A stretch of 51,330 bases of DNA from assembly GCA_902623215.1 (NCBI GenBank), contig CACNSS010000003.1, positions 1-51,330 of the forward strand. Direction: 5' to 3'. The notes below the pieces were generated by a model. The model made no database searches, was not told the origin of the DNA, and saw nothing but the letters and a program-made list of their open reading frames with translations. The DNA comes from an uncultured Pelagibacteraceae bacterium. GTDB taxonomy: Bacteria; Pseudomonadota; Alphaproteobacteria; Pelagibacterales; Pelagibacteraceae. Shown here one piece after another: positions 8,893 through 17,720 of this stretch (the first letter of the stretch is position 1; each line of letters begins with the position of its first letter). A program made the position numbers and the translations under genes.

Positions 8893-9708
8893 ATGATTAA
8901 ACAAGCAATTATTCCTTTAGCTGGATTAGGGACTAGATTATTACCATTAACTAGTGTTTTTGCTAAAGAGCTTTTACCTATAAACGGTAAACCTGGAATT
9001 GAGTATATTTTAGATGAGTGTATTGAGGCTGGAATAAAAGAAGTTGTTTTAATTATTTCTAAAAAAAAAAAGATGATTAAAAAATATTTTTATAATGATA
9101 ATTTTTATAAAAAAATAATCAAAAAAAAAAAAGATCCTAGAACATTAAAAGAATATAAAAAGATTCTAAAATATAAAAAAATTATAAAATTTGTTTATCA
9201 AAATAAACCCTTGGGCACAGGTGATGCAGTTCTTAAAACTAAAAATATTATTAAAGATAAATTCTTTTTAATGCTACTACCAGATGATCTGATTGTAAAA
9301 AAAAACTGTTCCAAATCTATGATCCAAATACACAAAAAATATAAAGCATCAGTTATGGCAAGTATGAATGTTAATAAAAAAACAGTGTCTAGGTGGGGTA
9401 TCTATAAATTGAAAAAAAAAATGGATAAAAATAATTTTTTAATCGAGGATGTAATTGAAAAGCCATCAATAAAAGAGGCGCCGTCCAATAAAGCTGTAAT
9501 TGGAAGATATATTTTACCAAAAACAATATTTACAAAATTATTGTCACAAAAGCCAGGTAAAGGTGGCGAAATACACATTACTGACTCTATTCAAACTTTA
9601 ATTAAAGAAAATCAAAAATTTATAGCTCATAACTTTTCTGGTAAATACTTGGACTGTGGAAGTATGAGGGGTTATATAAAATCTGGAATTGAGATTTCAA
9701 AATTATGA
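8893..9708 (+). CDS. galU: UTP-glucose-1-phosphate uridylyltransferase
   Basis: Makes UDP-glucose from UTP and glucose-1-phosphate. The 271 residues start with the nucleotidyltransferase signature PLAGLGTRLLPLTSVFAKELLPI. They also contain NKPLGTGDAVL, LLPDDLI, a substrate-binding stretch VIEKPSIKEAPSNKAVIGRYIL and the C-terminal YLDCGSMRGYI. The middle (residues 56-100) is packed with lysine and includes runs of 11 and 12 A's at 9061-9071 and 9121-9132. The stop overlaps the ugd ATG by 4 bases (ATGA), so the two products are made together for UDP-glucuronate. Confidence 0.94.
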   Translation: MIKQAIIPLAGLGTRLLPLTSVFAKELLPINGKPGIEYILDECIEAGIKEVVLIISKKKKMIKKYFYNDNFYKKIIKKKKDPRTLKEYKKILKYKKIIKFVYQNKPLGTGDAVLKTKNIIKDKFFLMLLPDDLIVKKNCSKSMIQIHKKYKASVMASMNVNKKTVSRWGIYKLKKKMDKNNFLIEDVIEKPSIKEAPSNKAVIGRYILPKTIFTKLLSQKPGKGGEIHITDSIQTLIKENQKFIAHNFSGKYLDCGSMRGYIKSGIEISKL

Positions 9709-11003
9709 AATTATGCATGATAGGGACTGGCTATGTTGGACTTGTCAGTGGTGTTTGTTTTTCTGATGTAGGAAATGTTGTTTATTGTGTTGATAAAGAT
9801 AGAAATAAAATTGATTCACTTAATAAAGGAAAAGTACCTATTTATGAACCAGGATTAGAAGAAATATTAAAAAGAAACTATAAAGCTAAAAGATTATTTT
9901 TTACTTCAAATTTAAGTGAAGCAGTTAAGAAATCTGATATTATATTTATTTGTGTCGGAACCCCTACACAAAAAAAAGGTAATTCAGCTGATTTAAAGCA
10001 TGTATTTAATGTAGCAAAACAATTAAAAAAAAGTATTTCCAAATACAAAATCATCATAACAAAATCTACGGTCCCAGTAACTACAGGAGATAAAATTGAA
10101 AAAATTTTAAGAAATTTAAAGAAAAAAAAATTAATAGATGTTGTTTCAAATCCTGAATTTTTAAGAGAGGGTGAAGCTATAAGAGATTTTATTTATCCTG
10201 ATAGAGTTGTTATTGGTACTGACAGTAGCAAAGCAAATAGAATTTTAAAATCCTTATATTTACCCATAATAAAAAAATCTAGCAGATATTTTAAAACTTC
10301 AAGAAGAGGTGCTGAAATGGTAAAATATGCGTCCAATGCTTTTTTAGCCACAAAAATTTCCTACATAAACGAATTAGCTAATTTATGTGAAAAAATTGGT
10401 GTTAATATTCAAGATATTTCTATTGGCATGGGTTTGGATCAAAGAATTGGTGATAGATTTTTAAGGGCAGGGCCTGCCTATGGAGGATCATGCTTTCCAA
10501 AAGATACAAGAGCCTTAATTGACGTTGCTAATAAATATAAAACTGATCTTTCAATAATAAAAAGTGTTATTAAATCAAATAATCAAAGAAAAATAACTCT
10601 TACAAAAAGAATTGATAAAATTTTGAATAATAGGCTTAAGAATAAAAATATTACTTTTTTAGGAGTAACTTTCAAACCTAATACTGATGATATGAGAGAA
10701 GCATCAAGTATTCCAATGATTAATTATTTAAATAAGAAAGGTAGCAAAATTAGATATTATGATCCTTCTGGAAGAAAAAATGAATTCGATAAGTTAAAGA
10801 ATGTTAAATTCTATAGTACTCTTTCTTCAGCCTGCATCAAAAGTGATCTTATAATTATTCACACTGAGTGGAATGCTTTTAAGTTACTAGACTTTAAAAG
10901 ACTTGTAAAAAAAAAAATTTTTAAAGTTTTTGATATGAGGAATATCTATTCTCATGATAAAATGAGAGATTTAGGAATAGATTACACCAGTATTGGAAGA
11001 TAA
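9705..11003 (+). CDS. ugd: UDP-glucose 6-dehydrogenase
   Basis: Oxidises UDP-glucose twice with NAD+ to UDP-glucuronate. The 432 residues have the Rossmann motif MIGTGYVGLVSGVCF at the N-terminus, TKSTVPVTTG, NPEFLREGEAI and the catalytic Cys263 in AYGGSCFPKDT. A second Rossmann domain (ITFLGVTFKPNTDDMREA) binds the UDP-sugar. It is coupled to galU by a 4-base overlap. One base separates its stop from the convergent ridA-family gene. No glycosyltransferase lies beside the pair, so the acceptor of glucuronate is not evident here. Confidence 0.95.
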   Translation: MKLCMIGTGYVGLVSGVCFSDVGNVVYCVDKDRNKIDSLNKGKVPIYEPGLEEILKRNYKAKRLFFTSNLSEAVKKSDIIFICVGTPTQKKGNSADLKHVFNVAKQLKKSISKYKIIITKSTVPVTTGDKIEKILRNLKKKKLIDVVSNPEFLREGEAIRDFIYPDRVVIGTDSSKANRILKSLYLPIIKKSSRYFKTSRRGAEMVKYASNAFLATKISYINELANLCEKIGVNIQDISIGMGLDQRIGDRFLRAGPAYGGSCFPKDTRALIDVANKYKTDLSIIKSVIKSNNQRKITLTKRIDKILNNRLKNKNITFLGVTFKPNTDDMREASSIPMINYLNKKGSKIRYYDPSGRKNEFDKLKNVKFYSTLSSACIKSDLIIIHTEWNAFKLLDFKRLVKKKIFKVFDMRNIYSHDKMRDLGIDYTSIGR

Positions 11004-11004
11004 T

Positions 11005-11466
11005 TTAATTTAATTCAAATATAGCATCTACCTCAACCGAAACTCCTAATGGCAAACTATTTGCGCTAACAGCTGCCCTTGTATGCATTCCAGCTTTATC
11101 AAATATTGATGCTATTAAATCTGAAGCTCCATTGATAACTTTAGGCTGATCAGTAAAATCATCTGTTGAATTAACAAATCCAGTAAGTTTAATACATGAT
11201 TTGATTTTGGTTAAATCTCCATCACATGCCTCTTTTGCTTGTGAAACAATACTTAAACCACATCTTTTTGCAGCGTTATAGCCATCATCCACAGATAAAT
11301 CTTTTCCTATTTTGCCCTTGATCAGTTTACCATTTTCATCAATAGATATTTGACCTGAAATAAATAACAAGTTACCAGTAATTTTAGTAGCTACGTAAGA
11401 CCCAACAGGTGGTTTAGCTTGTGGTAATTTAATGTTTAGTTTTTCAATTCTATCATTAATTGTCAT
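11005..11466 (-). CDS. RidA/YjgF/YER057c/UK114-family protein
   Basis: Member of the RidA superfamily, whose best-known members hydrolyse reactive enamine/imine intermediates to ketoacids. At 153 residues it belongs to the longer subgroup with an N-terminal segment (RIEKLNIKLPQAKPPVGSYV) before the core VATKITGNLLFISGQIS. It ends with AVSANSLPLGVSVEVDAIFEL. I do not see the catalytic Arg in the context typical of true RidA, so activity is uncertain. It overlaps the upstream small secreted protein by 11 bases and is the last gene of the minus-strand operon. Confidence 0.85.
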   Translation of the reverse strand: MTINDRIEKLNIKLPQAKPPVGSYVATKITGNLLFISGQISIDENGKLIKGKIGKDLSVDDGYNAAKRCGLSIVSQAKEACDGDLTKIKSCIKLTGFVNSTDDFTDQPKVINGASDLIASIFDKAGMHTRAAVSANSLPLGVSVEVDAIFELN

Positions 11467-11722
11467 CTTTTAATTTTTCCATAAATTCTTTACCATTTTT
11501 ACTACTTTTAAATTTGGTCCAAGTATCTTTTAATGAAGATTTATCAAATTTTTTTTTACCTGCACTTAACTTTTCGCCTGTACTTGTTTTAAGTTTTTTT
11601 GCGGTACACTCAATATATTTTGCACTTAGTTTATCAAATTGATTACAATCAGTCTCATTTGCAAATAAAGAAGTTGAAATCAATAAAATAAAAAACGATT
11701 TAAATAATAATTTTTTTTTCAT
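11456..11722 (-). CDS. Small secreted protein of unknown function (88 aa)
   Basis: I do not recognise this gene. The product has a clear Sec signal peptide (MKKKLLFKSFFILLISTSLFA, cleavage expected after Ala21). The mature part of about 67 residues is lysine-rich and probably helical. It has just two cysteines (Cys26 and Cys39, spaced C-x12-C), which could form a disulfide in the periplasm. It starts 8 bases after topA and overlaps the next gene by 11 bases, so it is co-transcribed with them. The start is supported by the signal peptide and the spacing to topA. Confidence 0.75.
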   Translation of the reverse strand: MKKKLLFKSFFILLISTSLFANETDCNQFDKLSAKYIECTAKKLKTSTGEKLSAGKKKFDKSSLKDTWTKFKSSKNGKEFMEKLKDDN

Positions 11723-11730
11723 ATTTTTTC

Positions 11731-14328
11731 CTATTTTTTTTTCTTTTTTTTATCTTTATCGTATTCTTTTCTTTTCTCAATTAAAATTAATGCCTCTTCC
11801 ATAGTTAACTCATTTGGATCCTTTTCCTCTGGTATTGTGGCATTAAGAGATTTGTATTTAATGTATGGACCGTATTGTCCTTTCATAATTCTAATTGGTT
11901 TGCCATCCTCAGGATGTGTGCCCAAGTCTTTTATAATAGATGAAGACATTCGGCCTGGTTTAGCTTCAGCAATTAAAGTTATTGCTCTGTTTAGGCCAAT
12001 AGAAAAAATTTCTTCGATATTTTCAATTCTCGCTGATTTATTTTCACATTTTAGATATGGACCGAATCTTCCAGTGTTTAATGTTATTTCTTTTTGATTT
12101 TCTGGATTGAGACCTAAAGATTTTGGTAAAGAACATAAGAATTGAGCTTTTTCTAAATCAATATCTTTTAAATCTAAACCCTTAGGAATTGATACATTTT
12201 TTAAGAGTTCGTTAACTTCAGTTTTAGATTTCTTTTTCTTTTTCTTCTTTTTTGTATTTTCTTCTAGTTCTTTTTCACTTAATATTTTTTCATATTGAAG
12301 ATAGGGCCCAAATCTTCCATTTTTTAAATATATATCATTACCATTTTCATGCTTTCCAATAAATTTTGGTTCTGCCAGCTGAGCTTGAGCTGCAGCTTTT
12401 GCTTTAGATAACGGCCTTGTATATTTACAATCAGGGTAATTTGAACATCCTATAAAAGCTCCACCTCTAAAACTATTTTTCAGACTTAAGGTACCTCCAT
12501 CGGGATTTTTACAACTTTCATTATATAATTTACAATTTCTGTCAACTTTTCCCTCTTTATTCTTACTAAATACTAAATCTCCTAAACTATCATTGAGCAT
12601 ATCTAAAACTTCTCTAGTCCTTATTTCTTTTACTTCTGTTACATTATTATTAAAGTCTCTCCAGAAAAGTTCTAAGACCCTTATCCAGCTTTCTTTACCT
12701 GAGGTAATCTCGTCAAGTTGATCTTCTAATCCTGCTGTAAAATTATAATCTACATATCTTGAGAACAATTTTTCTAAGAAAGCAGAAATTAATTTTCCTC
12801 TATCTGTAGGAAAAAATCTTTTATTTAGTATTTCTGCATATCCTCTGTTAGCTATGGTAGAGATAATGCTTGCATACGTTGATGGTCTACCAATTCCAAG
12901 CTCTTCGAGTTTTTTTACTAAACTTGCTTCAGAGTATCTTGGTGGGGGTTGTGTAAAATGTTGTTCATCTATTAAAGACTCAATATTTACTAAACCCTTT
13001 GTCATAGCTGGTAATATACTTTCGTCATCTTCTTTATTTTGGTTGTTATAGATTTTTAAAAAACCATCAAATTTGAGAACAGATCCACTAGCCTTACAAA
13101 CTGTGTCATTATCATCAGAAGTTACAGTAATTGTATTTCTGTCAAATTTTGCAGATGACATTTGGGAGGACAAAGCTCGACGCCAAATTAAGTCATATAA
13201 TTTATTTTGATCGGTGCTTAAATATTTTTTAACACTTTGTGGAGTTCTAATTATATCTGTAGGTCTAATTGCTTCATGAGCCTCTTGTGCATTTTTAGCT
13301 TTTTTTCCTGAATAGTTTAGAGAGCTCTCAGGTAAATATTCATTACCAATTTCTTTTTTAATATAGTCTCTAAAAGCTGAGACTGCATCTTTTGACAAAT
13401 TTGTACCATCAGTTCTCATGTATGTAATCAACCCTATAGTTTCTCCCTCTATTTCTATTCCTTGATAAAGCTTTTGTGCAATTTGCATTGTTCTTGATGC
13501 GCCAAAACCTAGTCTACTCGAGGCTGTTTGTTGCAGTGTAGATGTTGTGAAAGGCCCTGAGGGATTTCGATTTATAATTTTACTTGAAATATCAGTAATA
13601 CTAAATTTTTTTTTATTAATAATTGATATAGCTTTATTTATTTCCTCTTTATTACTAAAAGAAAATTTTTCTATTTTGTTGTTTTCAAGCTGACTTATAC
13701 TAGCAGTTATAGTTTGGTTATTTTCATCTTTGAATTTAACACTTAGAGTCCAGAATTCCTCTGGATTGAATGACTCAATTTCATGCTCTCTCTCAGTTAT
13801 TAACTTTAATGCTACAGACTGAACTCTCCCAGCGGACTTTGAGCCTGGTAATTTAGTCCAAAGAATAGGTGAAATGTTGAAACCAACTAGGTAGTCCAAA
13901 GCTCGTCTAGCCATATAAGCATCTACTAACAAAGGTTCAATTTGTCTTGGATTATCAATACCATGTAACACAGCTTTTTTTGTAATTTCGTTAAAAACAA
14001 CTCTTTCAATTTCCTTATCTTTTAAAAGTTTTTTTTCATTTAAATATTCTTTTACATGCCATGCTATTGCCTCACCCTCACGATCAGGGTCAGTAGCAAG
14101 GATAATTTTAGAGGAGTTTTTTGCTGCATCAGTAATTTCTTTAAGATATTTTTTTGAAAAACTGTCTACTTCCCACTCCATTTTAAAGTCATGATCAGGA
14201 TCAACAGAACCATTTTTTGAAGGTAAATCTCTTATATGTCCATAACTTGCTAAAACTTTATAATCATCACCTAAATATTTATTGATGGTTTTTGCTTTAG
14301 CAGGACTTTCTACAATCACCAAGTTCAT
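11731..14328 (-). CDS. topA: DNA topoisomerase I
   Basis: Type IA topoisomerase that relaxes negative supercoils. The 865 residues begin with the TOPRIM domain (VIVESPAKAKTINKYLG; acidic TDPDREGEA at 79-87). The active-site Tyr303 lies in LITYMRTDGTNLS. After the core there is one four-Cys zinc ribbon (about 597-630, CSNYPDC at its end) and three repeats around GRFGPYLQY, GRFGPYLKC and GQYGPYIKY. A lysine run separates the first two repeats. The gene follows plsY by 36 bases in a minus-strand operon; the dprA gene often found at this position is missing. Confidence 0.97.
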   Translation of the reverse strand: MNLVIVESPAKAKTINKYLGDDYKVLASYGHIRDLPSKNGSVDPDHDFKMEWEVDSFSKKYLKEITDAAKNSSKIILATDPDREGEAIAWHVKEYLNEKKLLKDKEIERVVFNEITKKAVLHGIDNPRQIEPLLVDAYMARRALDYLVGFNISPILWTKLPGSKSAGRVQSVALKLITEREHEIESFNPEEFWTLSVKFKDENNQTITASISQLENNKIEKFSFSNKEEINKAISIINKKKFSITDISSKIINRNPSGPFTTSTLQQTASSRLGFGASRTMQIAQKLYQGIEIEGETIGLITYMRTDGTNLSKDAVSAFRDYIKKEIGNEYLPESSLNYSGKKAKNAQEAHEAIRPTDIIRTPQSVKKYLSTDQNKLYDLIWRRALSSQMSSAKFDRNTITVTSDDNDTVCKASGSVLKFDGFLKIYNNQNKEDDESILPAMTKGLVNIESLIDEQHFTQPPPRYSEASLVKKLEELGIGRPSTYASIISTIANRGYAEILNKRFFPTDRGKLISAFLEKLFSRYVDYNFTAGLEDQLDEITSGKESWIRVLELFWRDFNNNVTEVKEIRTREVLDMLNDSLGDLVFSKNKEGKVDRNCKLYNESCKNPDGGTLSLKNSFRGGAFIGCSNYPDCKYTRPLSKAKAAAQAQLAEPKFIGKHENGNDIYLKNGRFGPYLQYEKILSEKELEENTKKKKKKKKSKTEVNELLKNVSIPKGLDLKDIDLEKAQFLCSLPKSLGLNPENQKEITLNTGRFGPYLKCENKSARIENIEEIFSIGLNRAITLIAEAKPGRMSSSIIKDLGTHPEDGKPIRIMKGQYGPYIKYKSLNATIPEEKDPNELTMEEALILIEKRKEYDKDKKKKKK

Positions 14329-14364
14329 TAACTACAAACTACTCAAATGAGTTAGATAGTCAAA

Positions 14365-14943
14365 TTAATAAATTTTTGTCTTTGTTTCTTCTTTATTTTT
14401 CAATCTTTTAATATTTTCTCTGTGAGTAAAAAATATCAAAATGAACATAATAGTAAAAAAAATCACTTGATTAAATTGTGATGAAAATAACAAATATATC
14501 GGAATAGAAATTGATGCAACCAATGAAGCTAATGATGAATATTTAGAAAGACCAAATGTAATAAGCCAAAAAATTATAAAGATTAAACTGAAATAAATAT
14601 TTAATGCAAATAAAATTCCCAAATAAGTTGCAACACCCTTACCGCCCTTGAATTTTAACCAGATAGGAAAAACATGACCTAAGAAAACACAAAGTGAAGA
14701 TACATAAACTAATTCTGGGAAATGAATTTTAACATAAATAACTGGAAGGATAGCTTTAAGAATATCAAAAATTAAAGTTGAATAACCAATAATTTTATTT
14801 CCTGTTCTTAGAGCATTTGTGGCACCTATATTTCCGGAACCTATTTCTCTAATATCTTTTTTTAAAAAAATTTTTGTTAATATCAAACCAAATGGAATTG
14901 ATCCCATTAGGTACGAAATAATACCAATAATTAAAATTTCCAT
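14365..14943 (-). CDS. plsY: Acyl-phosphate glycerol-3-phosphate acyltransferase PlsY
   Basis: Integral membrane enzyme that acylates glycerol-3-phosphate using acyl-phosphate, the first step of phospholipid synthesis. The 192 residues have about five hydrophobic helices. The three PlsY motifs are visible: YLMGSIPFGLIL, GSGNIGATNALRTGN and FKGGKGVATYLG. The start ATG is 1 base from the pyrC stop, so it is part of the pyrBC-plsY-topA transcript. The acyl-phosphate-making partner plsX is not in the window. Confidence 0.95.
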   Translation of the reverse strand: MEILIIGIISYLMGSIPFGLILTKIFLKKDIREIGSGNIGATNALRTGNKIIGYSTLIFDILKAILPVIYVKIHFPELVYVSSLCVFLGHVFPIWLKFKGGKGVATYLGILFALNIYFSLIFIIFWLITFGLSKYSSLASLVASISIPIYLLFSSQFNQVIFFTIMFILIFFTHRENIKRLKNKEETKTKIY

Positions 14944-14944
14944 A

Positions 14945-16231
14945 TTATAACTTAAATAATTCTTTTCCTTTTACAAAAGTATTTGTAACTTTACCTTGAA
15001 GTTTTTTATCTTCTATTGATGTGTTTTTTGATTTTGATACTAGTTTTTCTTTTTTTACAATCCAGGGTTTATCTAAGTCGACAATACAAAAGTCAGCATC
15101 ATTACCAATTGATAGATTTCCTTTATTAATCTTTAGAATTTTTGCAGGATTTGAGGTCATAGCTTTAATTATAGTTTCTAATTTAAGTGACTCATTATGA
15201 TATAGTTCTAAACTTAATGATAATAGAGTTTCAATTCCAGAGGCACCTGTAGCTGCTTGTGCAAAAGTAAGTCTTTTTGACTCTTCATCCTCAGGTTTGT
15301 GATCAGATACGATTACATCTATCAATTCACTTTTTAATCCTTGAATTAGAGCTAATCTATCTTCCTCTCTTCTTAAAGGTGGTGAGAGTTTTAAAAAAGT
15401 TCTAAAGTCACCAATGTCATTCTCATTTAATGAGAGATTATTGATTGATACACCGGAAGAAAATTTAACAATTTCTTTTCTGTGCTTAAGCACTTCAACT
15501 GATTTTTGTGATGAAAGTTGTGAAATATGATATCTACATTTAACTTTTTCCAACAAAGTTAAGTCTCTTTCTATTAAAACTCTCTCAGCTATTTCTGGTA
15601 TACCTGATAAACCTAATTTTGTTGCTATTATTCCAGAATTTATCATTCCATTCTTGGCAAGCTCATAATCCTCAGCGTGTTGCATAATCAAACAGCCAAG
15701 ATCTTTTGCAGAATTCATGATTCTTGACATTAATCTTGGATTTTGGATTGTCTTAATTCCATCTGTAAATGCAATAATACCTTTTTTTTGTAAGAGGCCA
15801 AATTCAGTCATGTTAGTACCCTCAATATTTTTTGTTAGTGAGGCACATGGAAAAATATTAATTTTGGATTTATCTCTTCCTCTTCTTTTTAAAAAATCAA
15901 CTATCGATACGTTATCAATAATTGGATTAGTATTAGGCATGGTGACTACTGAGGTCACTCCACCTGAAAGGGCTGCATCACTAAGTGTTCTAAAGTTTTC
16001 TTTATACTCAAAACCAGGTTCACCAACAAAGACCCTCATATCAACTAATCCTGGAAAAAGATGCTTTCTCTTTAAATCCACTGGTTTTTCGCGAGTTGGG
16101 AGATTATTTGTATTTACTTTTTTTCCTACAGCTTCGATTTTACCATCTTCTCCAATAATCAAACCACCAACTTCATTAATAGAATTATGAGGGTCAACTA
16201 TATTTGCATTTATAAAATATTGTTTTTTCAT
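14945..16231 (-). CDS. pyrC: Dihydroorotase-like protein lacking the HxH metal motif
   Basis: Amidohydrolase-fold protein of the type I dihydroorotase family, 428 residues, beside pyrB. The canonical GLVDxHxH metal motif reads GLVDMRVFVGEPG here, so Arg66 and Phe68 replace both His ligands. The AFTDD motif reads AFTDG. Other family positions persist: HAED, the YHISQ His, and SDHKPED. This resembles pseudo-dihydroorotases that support aspartate transcarbamoylase in other bacteria. Whether it is catalytic is open. I place the start at ATG 16231, overlapping the pyrB stop by one base; an upstream start 8 codons earlier is unlikely. Confidence 0.85.
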   Translation of the reverse strand: MKKQYFINANIVDPHNSINEVGGLIIGEDGKIEAVGKKVNTNNLPTREKPVDLKRKHLFPGLVDMRVFVGEPGFEYKENFRTLSDAALSGGVTSVVTMPNTNPIIDNVSIVDFLKRRGRDKSKINIFPCASLTKNIEGTNMTEFGLLQKKGIIAFTDGIKTIQNPRLMSRIMNSAKDLGCLIMQHAEDYELAKNGMINSGIIATKLGLSGIPEIAERVLIERDLTLLEKVKCRYHISQLSSQKSVEVLKHRKEIVKFSSGVSINNLSLNENDIGDFRTFLKLSPPLRREEDRLALIQGLKSELIDVIVSDHKPEDEESKRLTFAQAATGASGIETLLSLSLELYHNESLKLETIIKAMTSNPAKILKINKGNLSIGNDADFCIVDLDKPWIVKKEKLVSKSKNTSIEDKKLQGKVTNTFVKGKELFKL

Positions 16232-17172
16232 TATGTACAAAATATTTTTAAACAAGCCATTCTTACTGCAACACCAAGTTCAACTTGTTCTTTAATTACA
16301 CTTTTATTAATATCATCTGCAAGAATTGTATCTATTTCGATACCTCTATTCATTGGACCTGGATGCATTATTAAAGCATCTGATTTTGCATATTCTAATT
16401 TATCAGGTGTTAATCCGAAGTATTCATAATATTCTCTATTTGAGGAAAGATATGAGCTACTCATTCTTTCATTTTGCAATCTTAACATCATAACAATGTC
16501 GCAATCTTTTAATCCTTTTTTCATATCTGTAAAAGGGTTCACACCAAATCTATCTATTTCCTTTGGCATTAAATTAGTTGGTGCAATAATATTCAACTCA
16601 GCACCAAGCATATTTAGTAAATAGATATTTGACCTAGCCACTCGAGAGTGCAATATATCTCCACAAATTGCTATTTTTAAACCTTCTATTTTTTTTTTAC
16701 GGTTAATAATTGTTAAAGCATCAAGTAAAGCTTGTGTTGGGTGTTCACGTCTACCATCACCTGCATTTAAAACTGCACAATTAACTTTTTGTGAAAGTAA
16801 ATTACATGCACCAGAATCTTGGTGTCTAATGACAATAATATCTGGATGCATTGCATTTAATGTCATTGCAGTATCAATTAAAGTTTCACCTTTTTTTATG
16901 GCTGAATTACTAATGTTCATAGACATTACATCGGCCCCAAGTCTTTTTCCTGCAAGTTCAAAAGAACTCTGTGTTCTTGTGGATGGCTCAAAAAATAAAT
17001 TTATTTGAGTTTTGCCTTTTAGTACATCTATTTTTTTGTTTTTACTTTGATTAACACTTATAAAGTTTTTAGCTTCATCAAGTATCAAATTTACATCATT
17101 TATTGATAAATCTTGGATTCCTAACAAATGTTTTTGGGAAATTTTAATAGCTTTATTAGTTGGTATTGCCAT
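16231..17172 (-). CDS. pyrB: Aspartate carbamoyltransferase catalytic subunit
   Basis: Joins carbamoyl phosphate and aspartate in the second step of pyrimidine synthesis. The 313 residues contain the carbamoyl-phosphate motif [15 protein letters not shown], the [12 protein letters not shown] motif and the C-terminal [13 protein letters not shown] choose ATG 17172 ([10 protein letters not shown]); a TTG three codons upstream is possible but weaker. There is no pyrI-like regulatory gene nearby. The gene follows ruvX by about 40 bases and overlaps the dihydroorotase-like gene by one base, suggesting a stoichiometric complex of the two. Confidence 0.96.
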   Translation of the reverse strand: MAIPTNKAIKISQKHLLGIQDLSINDVNLILDEAKNFISVNQSKNKKIDVLKGKTQINLFFEPSTRTQSSFELAGKRLGADVMSMNISNSAIKKGETLIDTAMTLNAMHPDIIVIRHQDSGACNLLSQKVNCAVLNAGDGRREHPTQALLDALTIINRKKKIEGLKIAICGDILHSRVARSNIYLLNMLGAELNIIAPTNLMPKEIDRFGVNPFTDMKKGLKDCDIVMMLRLQNERMSSSYLSSNREYYEYFGLTPDKLEYAKSDALIMHPGPMNRGIEIDTILADDINKSVIKEQVELGVAVRMACLKIFCT

Positions 17173-17214
17173 TAAAACCAACTCTATAACTATAATTCTT
17201 TACAATAGCAAGTG

Positions 17215-17670
17215 TTAATTATTTAAAAAATCAATTGCACCCTGCAGTATAAATGTAGCTGCATTCTCATCAATTTTTTTTTCCCTTTTTGTAACATTTA
17301 CGTCCAATTGGCTTGACAAATTAAAAGCCCCAACTGTTGATAACCTTTCATCCCATAAACAAACAGGTATATTAATATTCTTTTCTATGTTTTTAGACAC
17401 GTCTTTAATTGACTGTGTTGATCTGCCCGATGAACCATCCATATTAAGAGGGTTTCCAATTATGATACCTCCTATATTATTCTCCTTAATAATTTTCTTT
17501 AATTCCATTATTAGTTTTTCAGATGAAGTTTTGATAATAGTTCTAAATGGTGTTGCAATTAATTGCTTATCATCACATATTGAAACACCGATTCTTTTAG
17601 AACCAAGGTCTAATCCTATTAATCTACACTTATCTGAGTGTTTTTTTTTGAATTCATCTAATGTCACCAT
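17215..17670 (-). CDS. ruvX: RuvX/YqgF RNase H-fold nuclease
   Basis: Putative pre-16S rRNA nuclease or Holliday junction resolvase of the YqgF family. The 151 residues start with GLDLGSKRIGVSI (first acidic residue of an RNase H-like site). They contain IGNPLNMDGSSGRST and end with LWDERLSTVGAF and DENAATFILQ, carrying the remaining acidic residues. Length is normal. It heads the minus-strand pyrimidine operon and is divergent from gatC across 50 bases, a conserved alphaproteobacterial arrangement. Confidence 0.93.
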   Translation of the reverse strand: MVTLDEFKKKHSDKCRLIGLDLGSKRIGVSICDDKQLIATPFRTIIKTSSEKLIMELKKIIKENNIGGIIIGNPLNMDGSSGRSTQSIKDVSKNIEKNINIPVCLWDERLSTVGAFNLSSQLDVNVTKREKKIDENAATFILQGAIDFLNN

Positions 17671-17720
17671 ATTGTATAATTTAAACTTAAGTGATAGTTT
17701 TCGTCATATTTAAATAGCAT
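17671..17720. promoter_or_regulatory. Divergent ruvX/gatC intergenic region with -10-like element
   Basis: This 50-base gap must hold start signals for both the ruvX-pyrBC operon and gatCAB. A perfect TATAAT sits at 17675-17680 on the plus strand, about 40 bases before the gatC ATG, preceded by TG. I see no good -35 hexamer at 16-18 bases. On the minus strand the sequence reads AAATTATACAAT just before the ruvX ATG. In DNA this AT-rich, such matches are weak evidence. Confidence 0.3.

Noticed and set aside
11740-11765. T-rich stretch near the topA end as terminator
   Set aside because: It is the reverse complement of the Lys codons at the TopA C-terminus, has no preceding stem, and the operon continues into the small secreted gene.
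15717-16190. Open frame of 157 codons on the plus strand opposite pyrC
   Set aside because: It is fully antisense to a well-conserved gene, has no ribosome site of note and no recognisable domain; the open frame follows from pyrC codon use.
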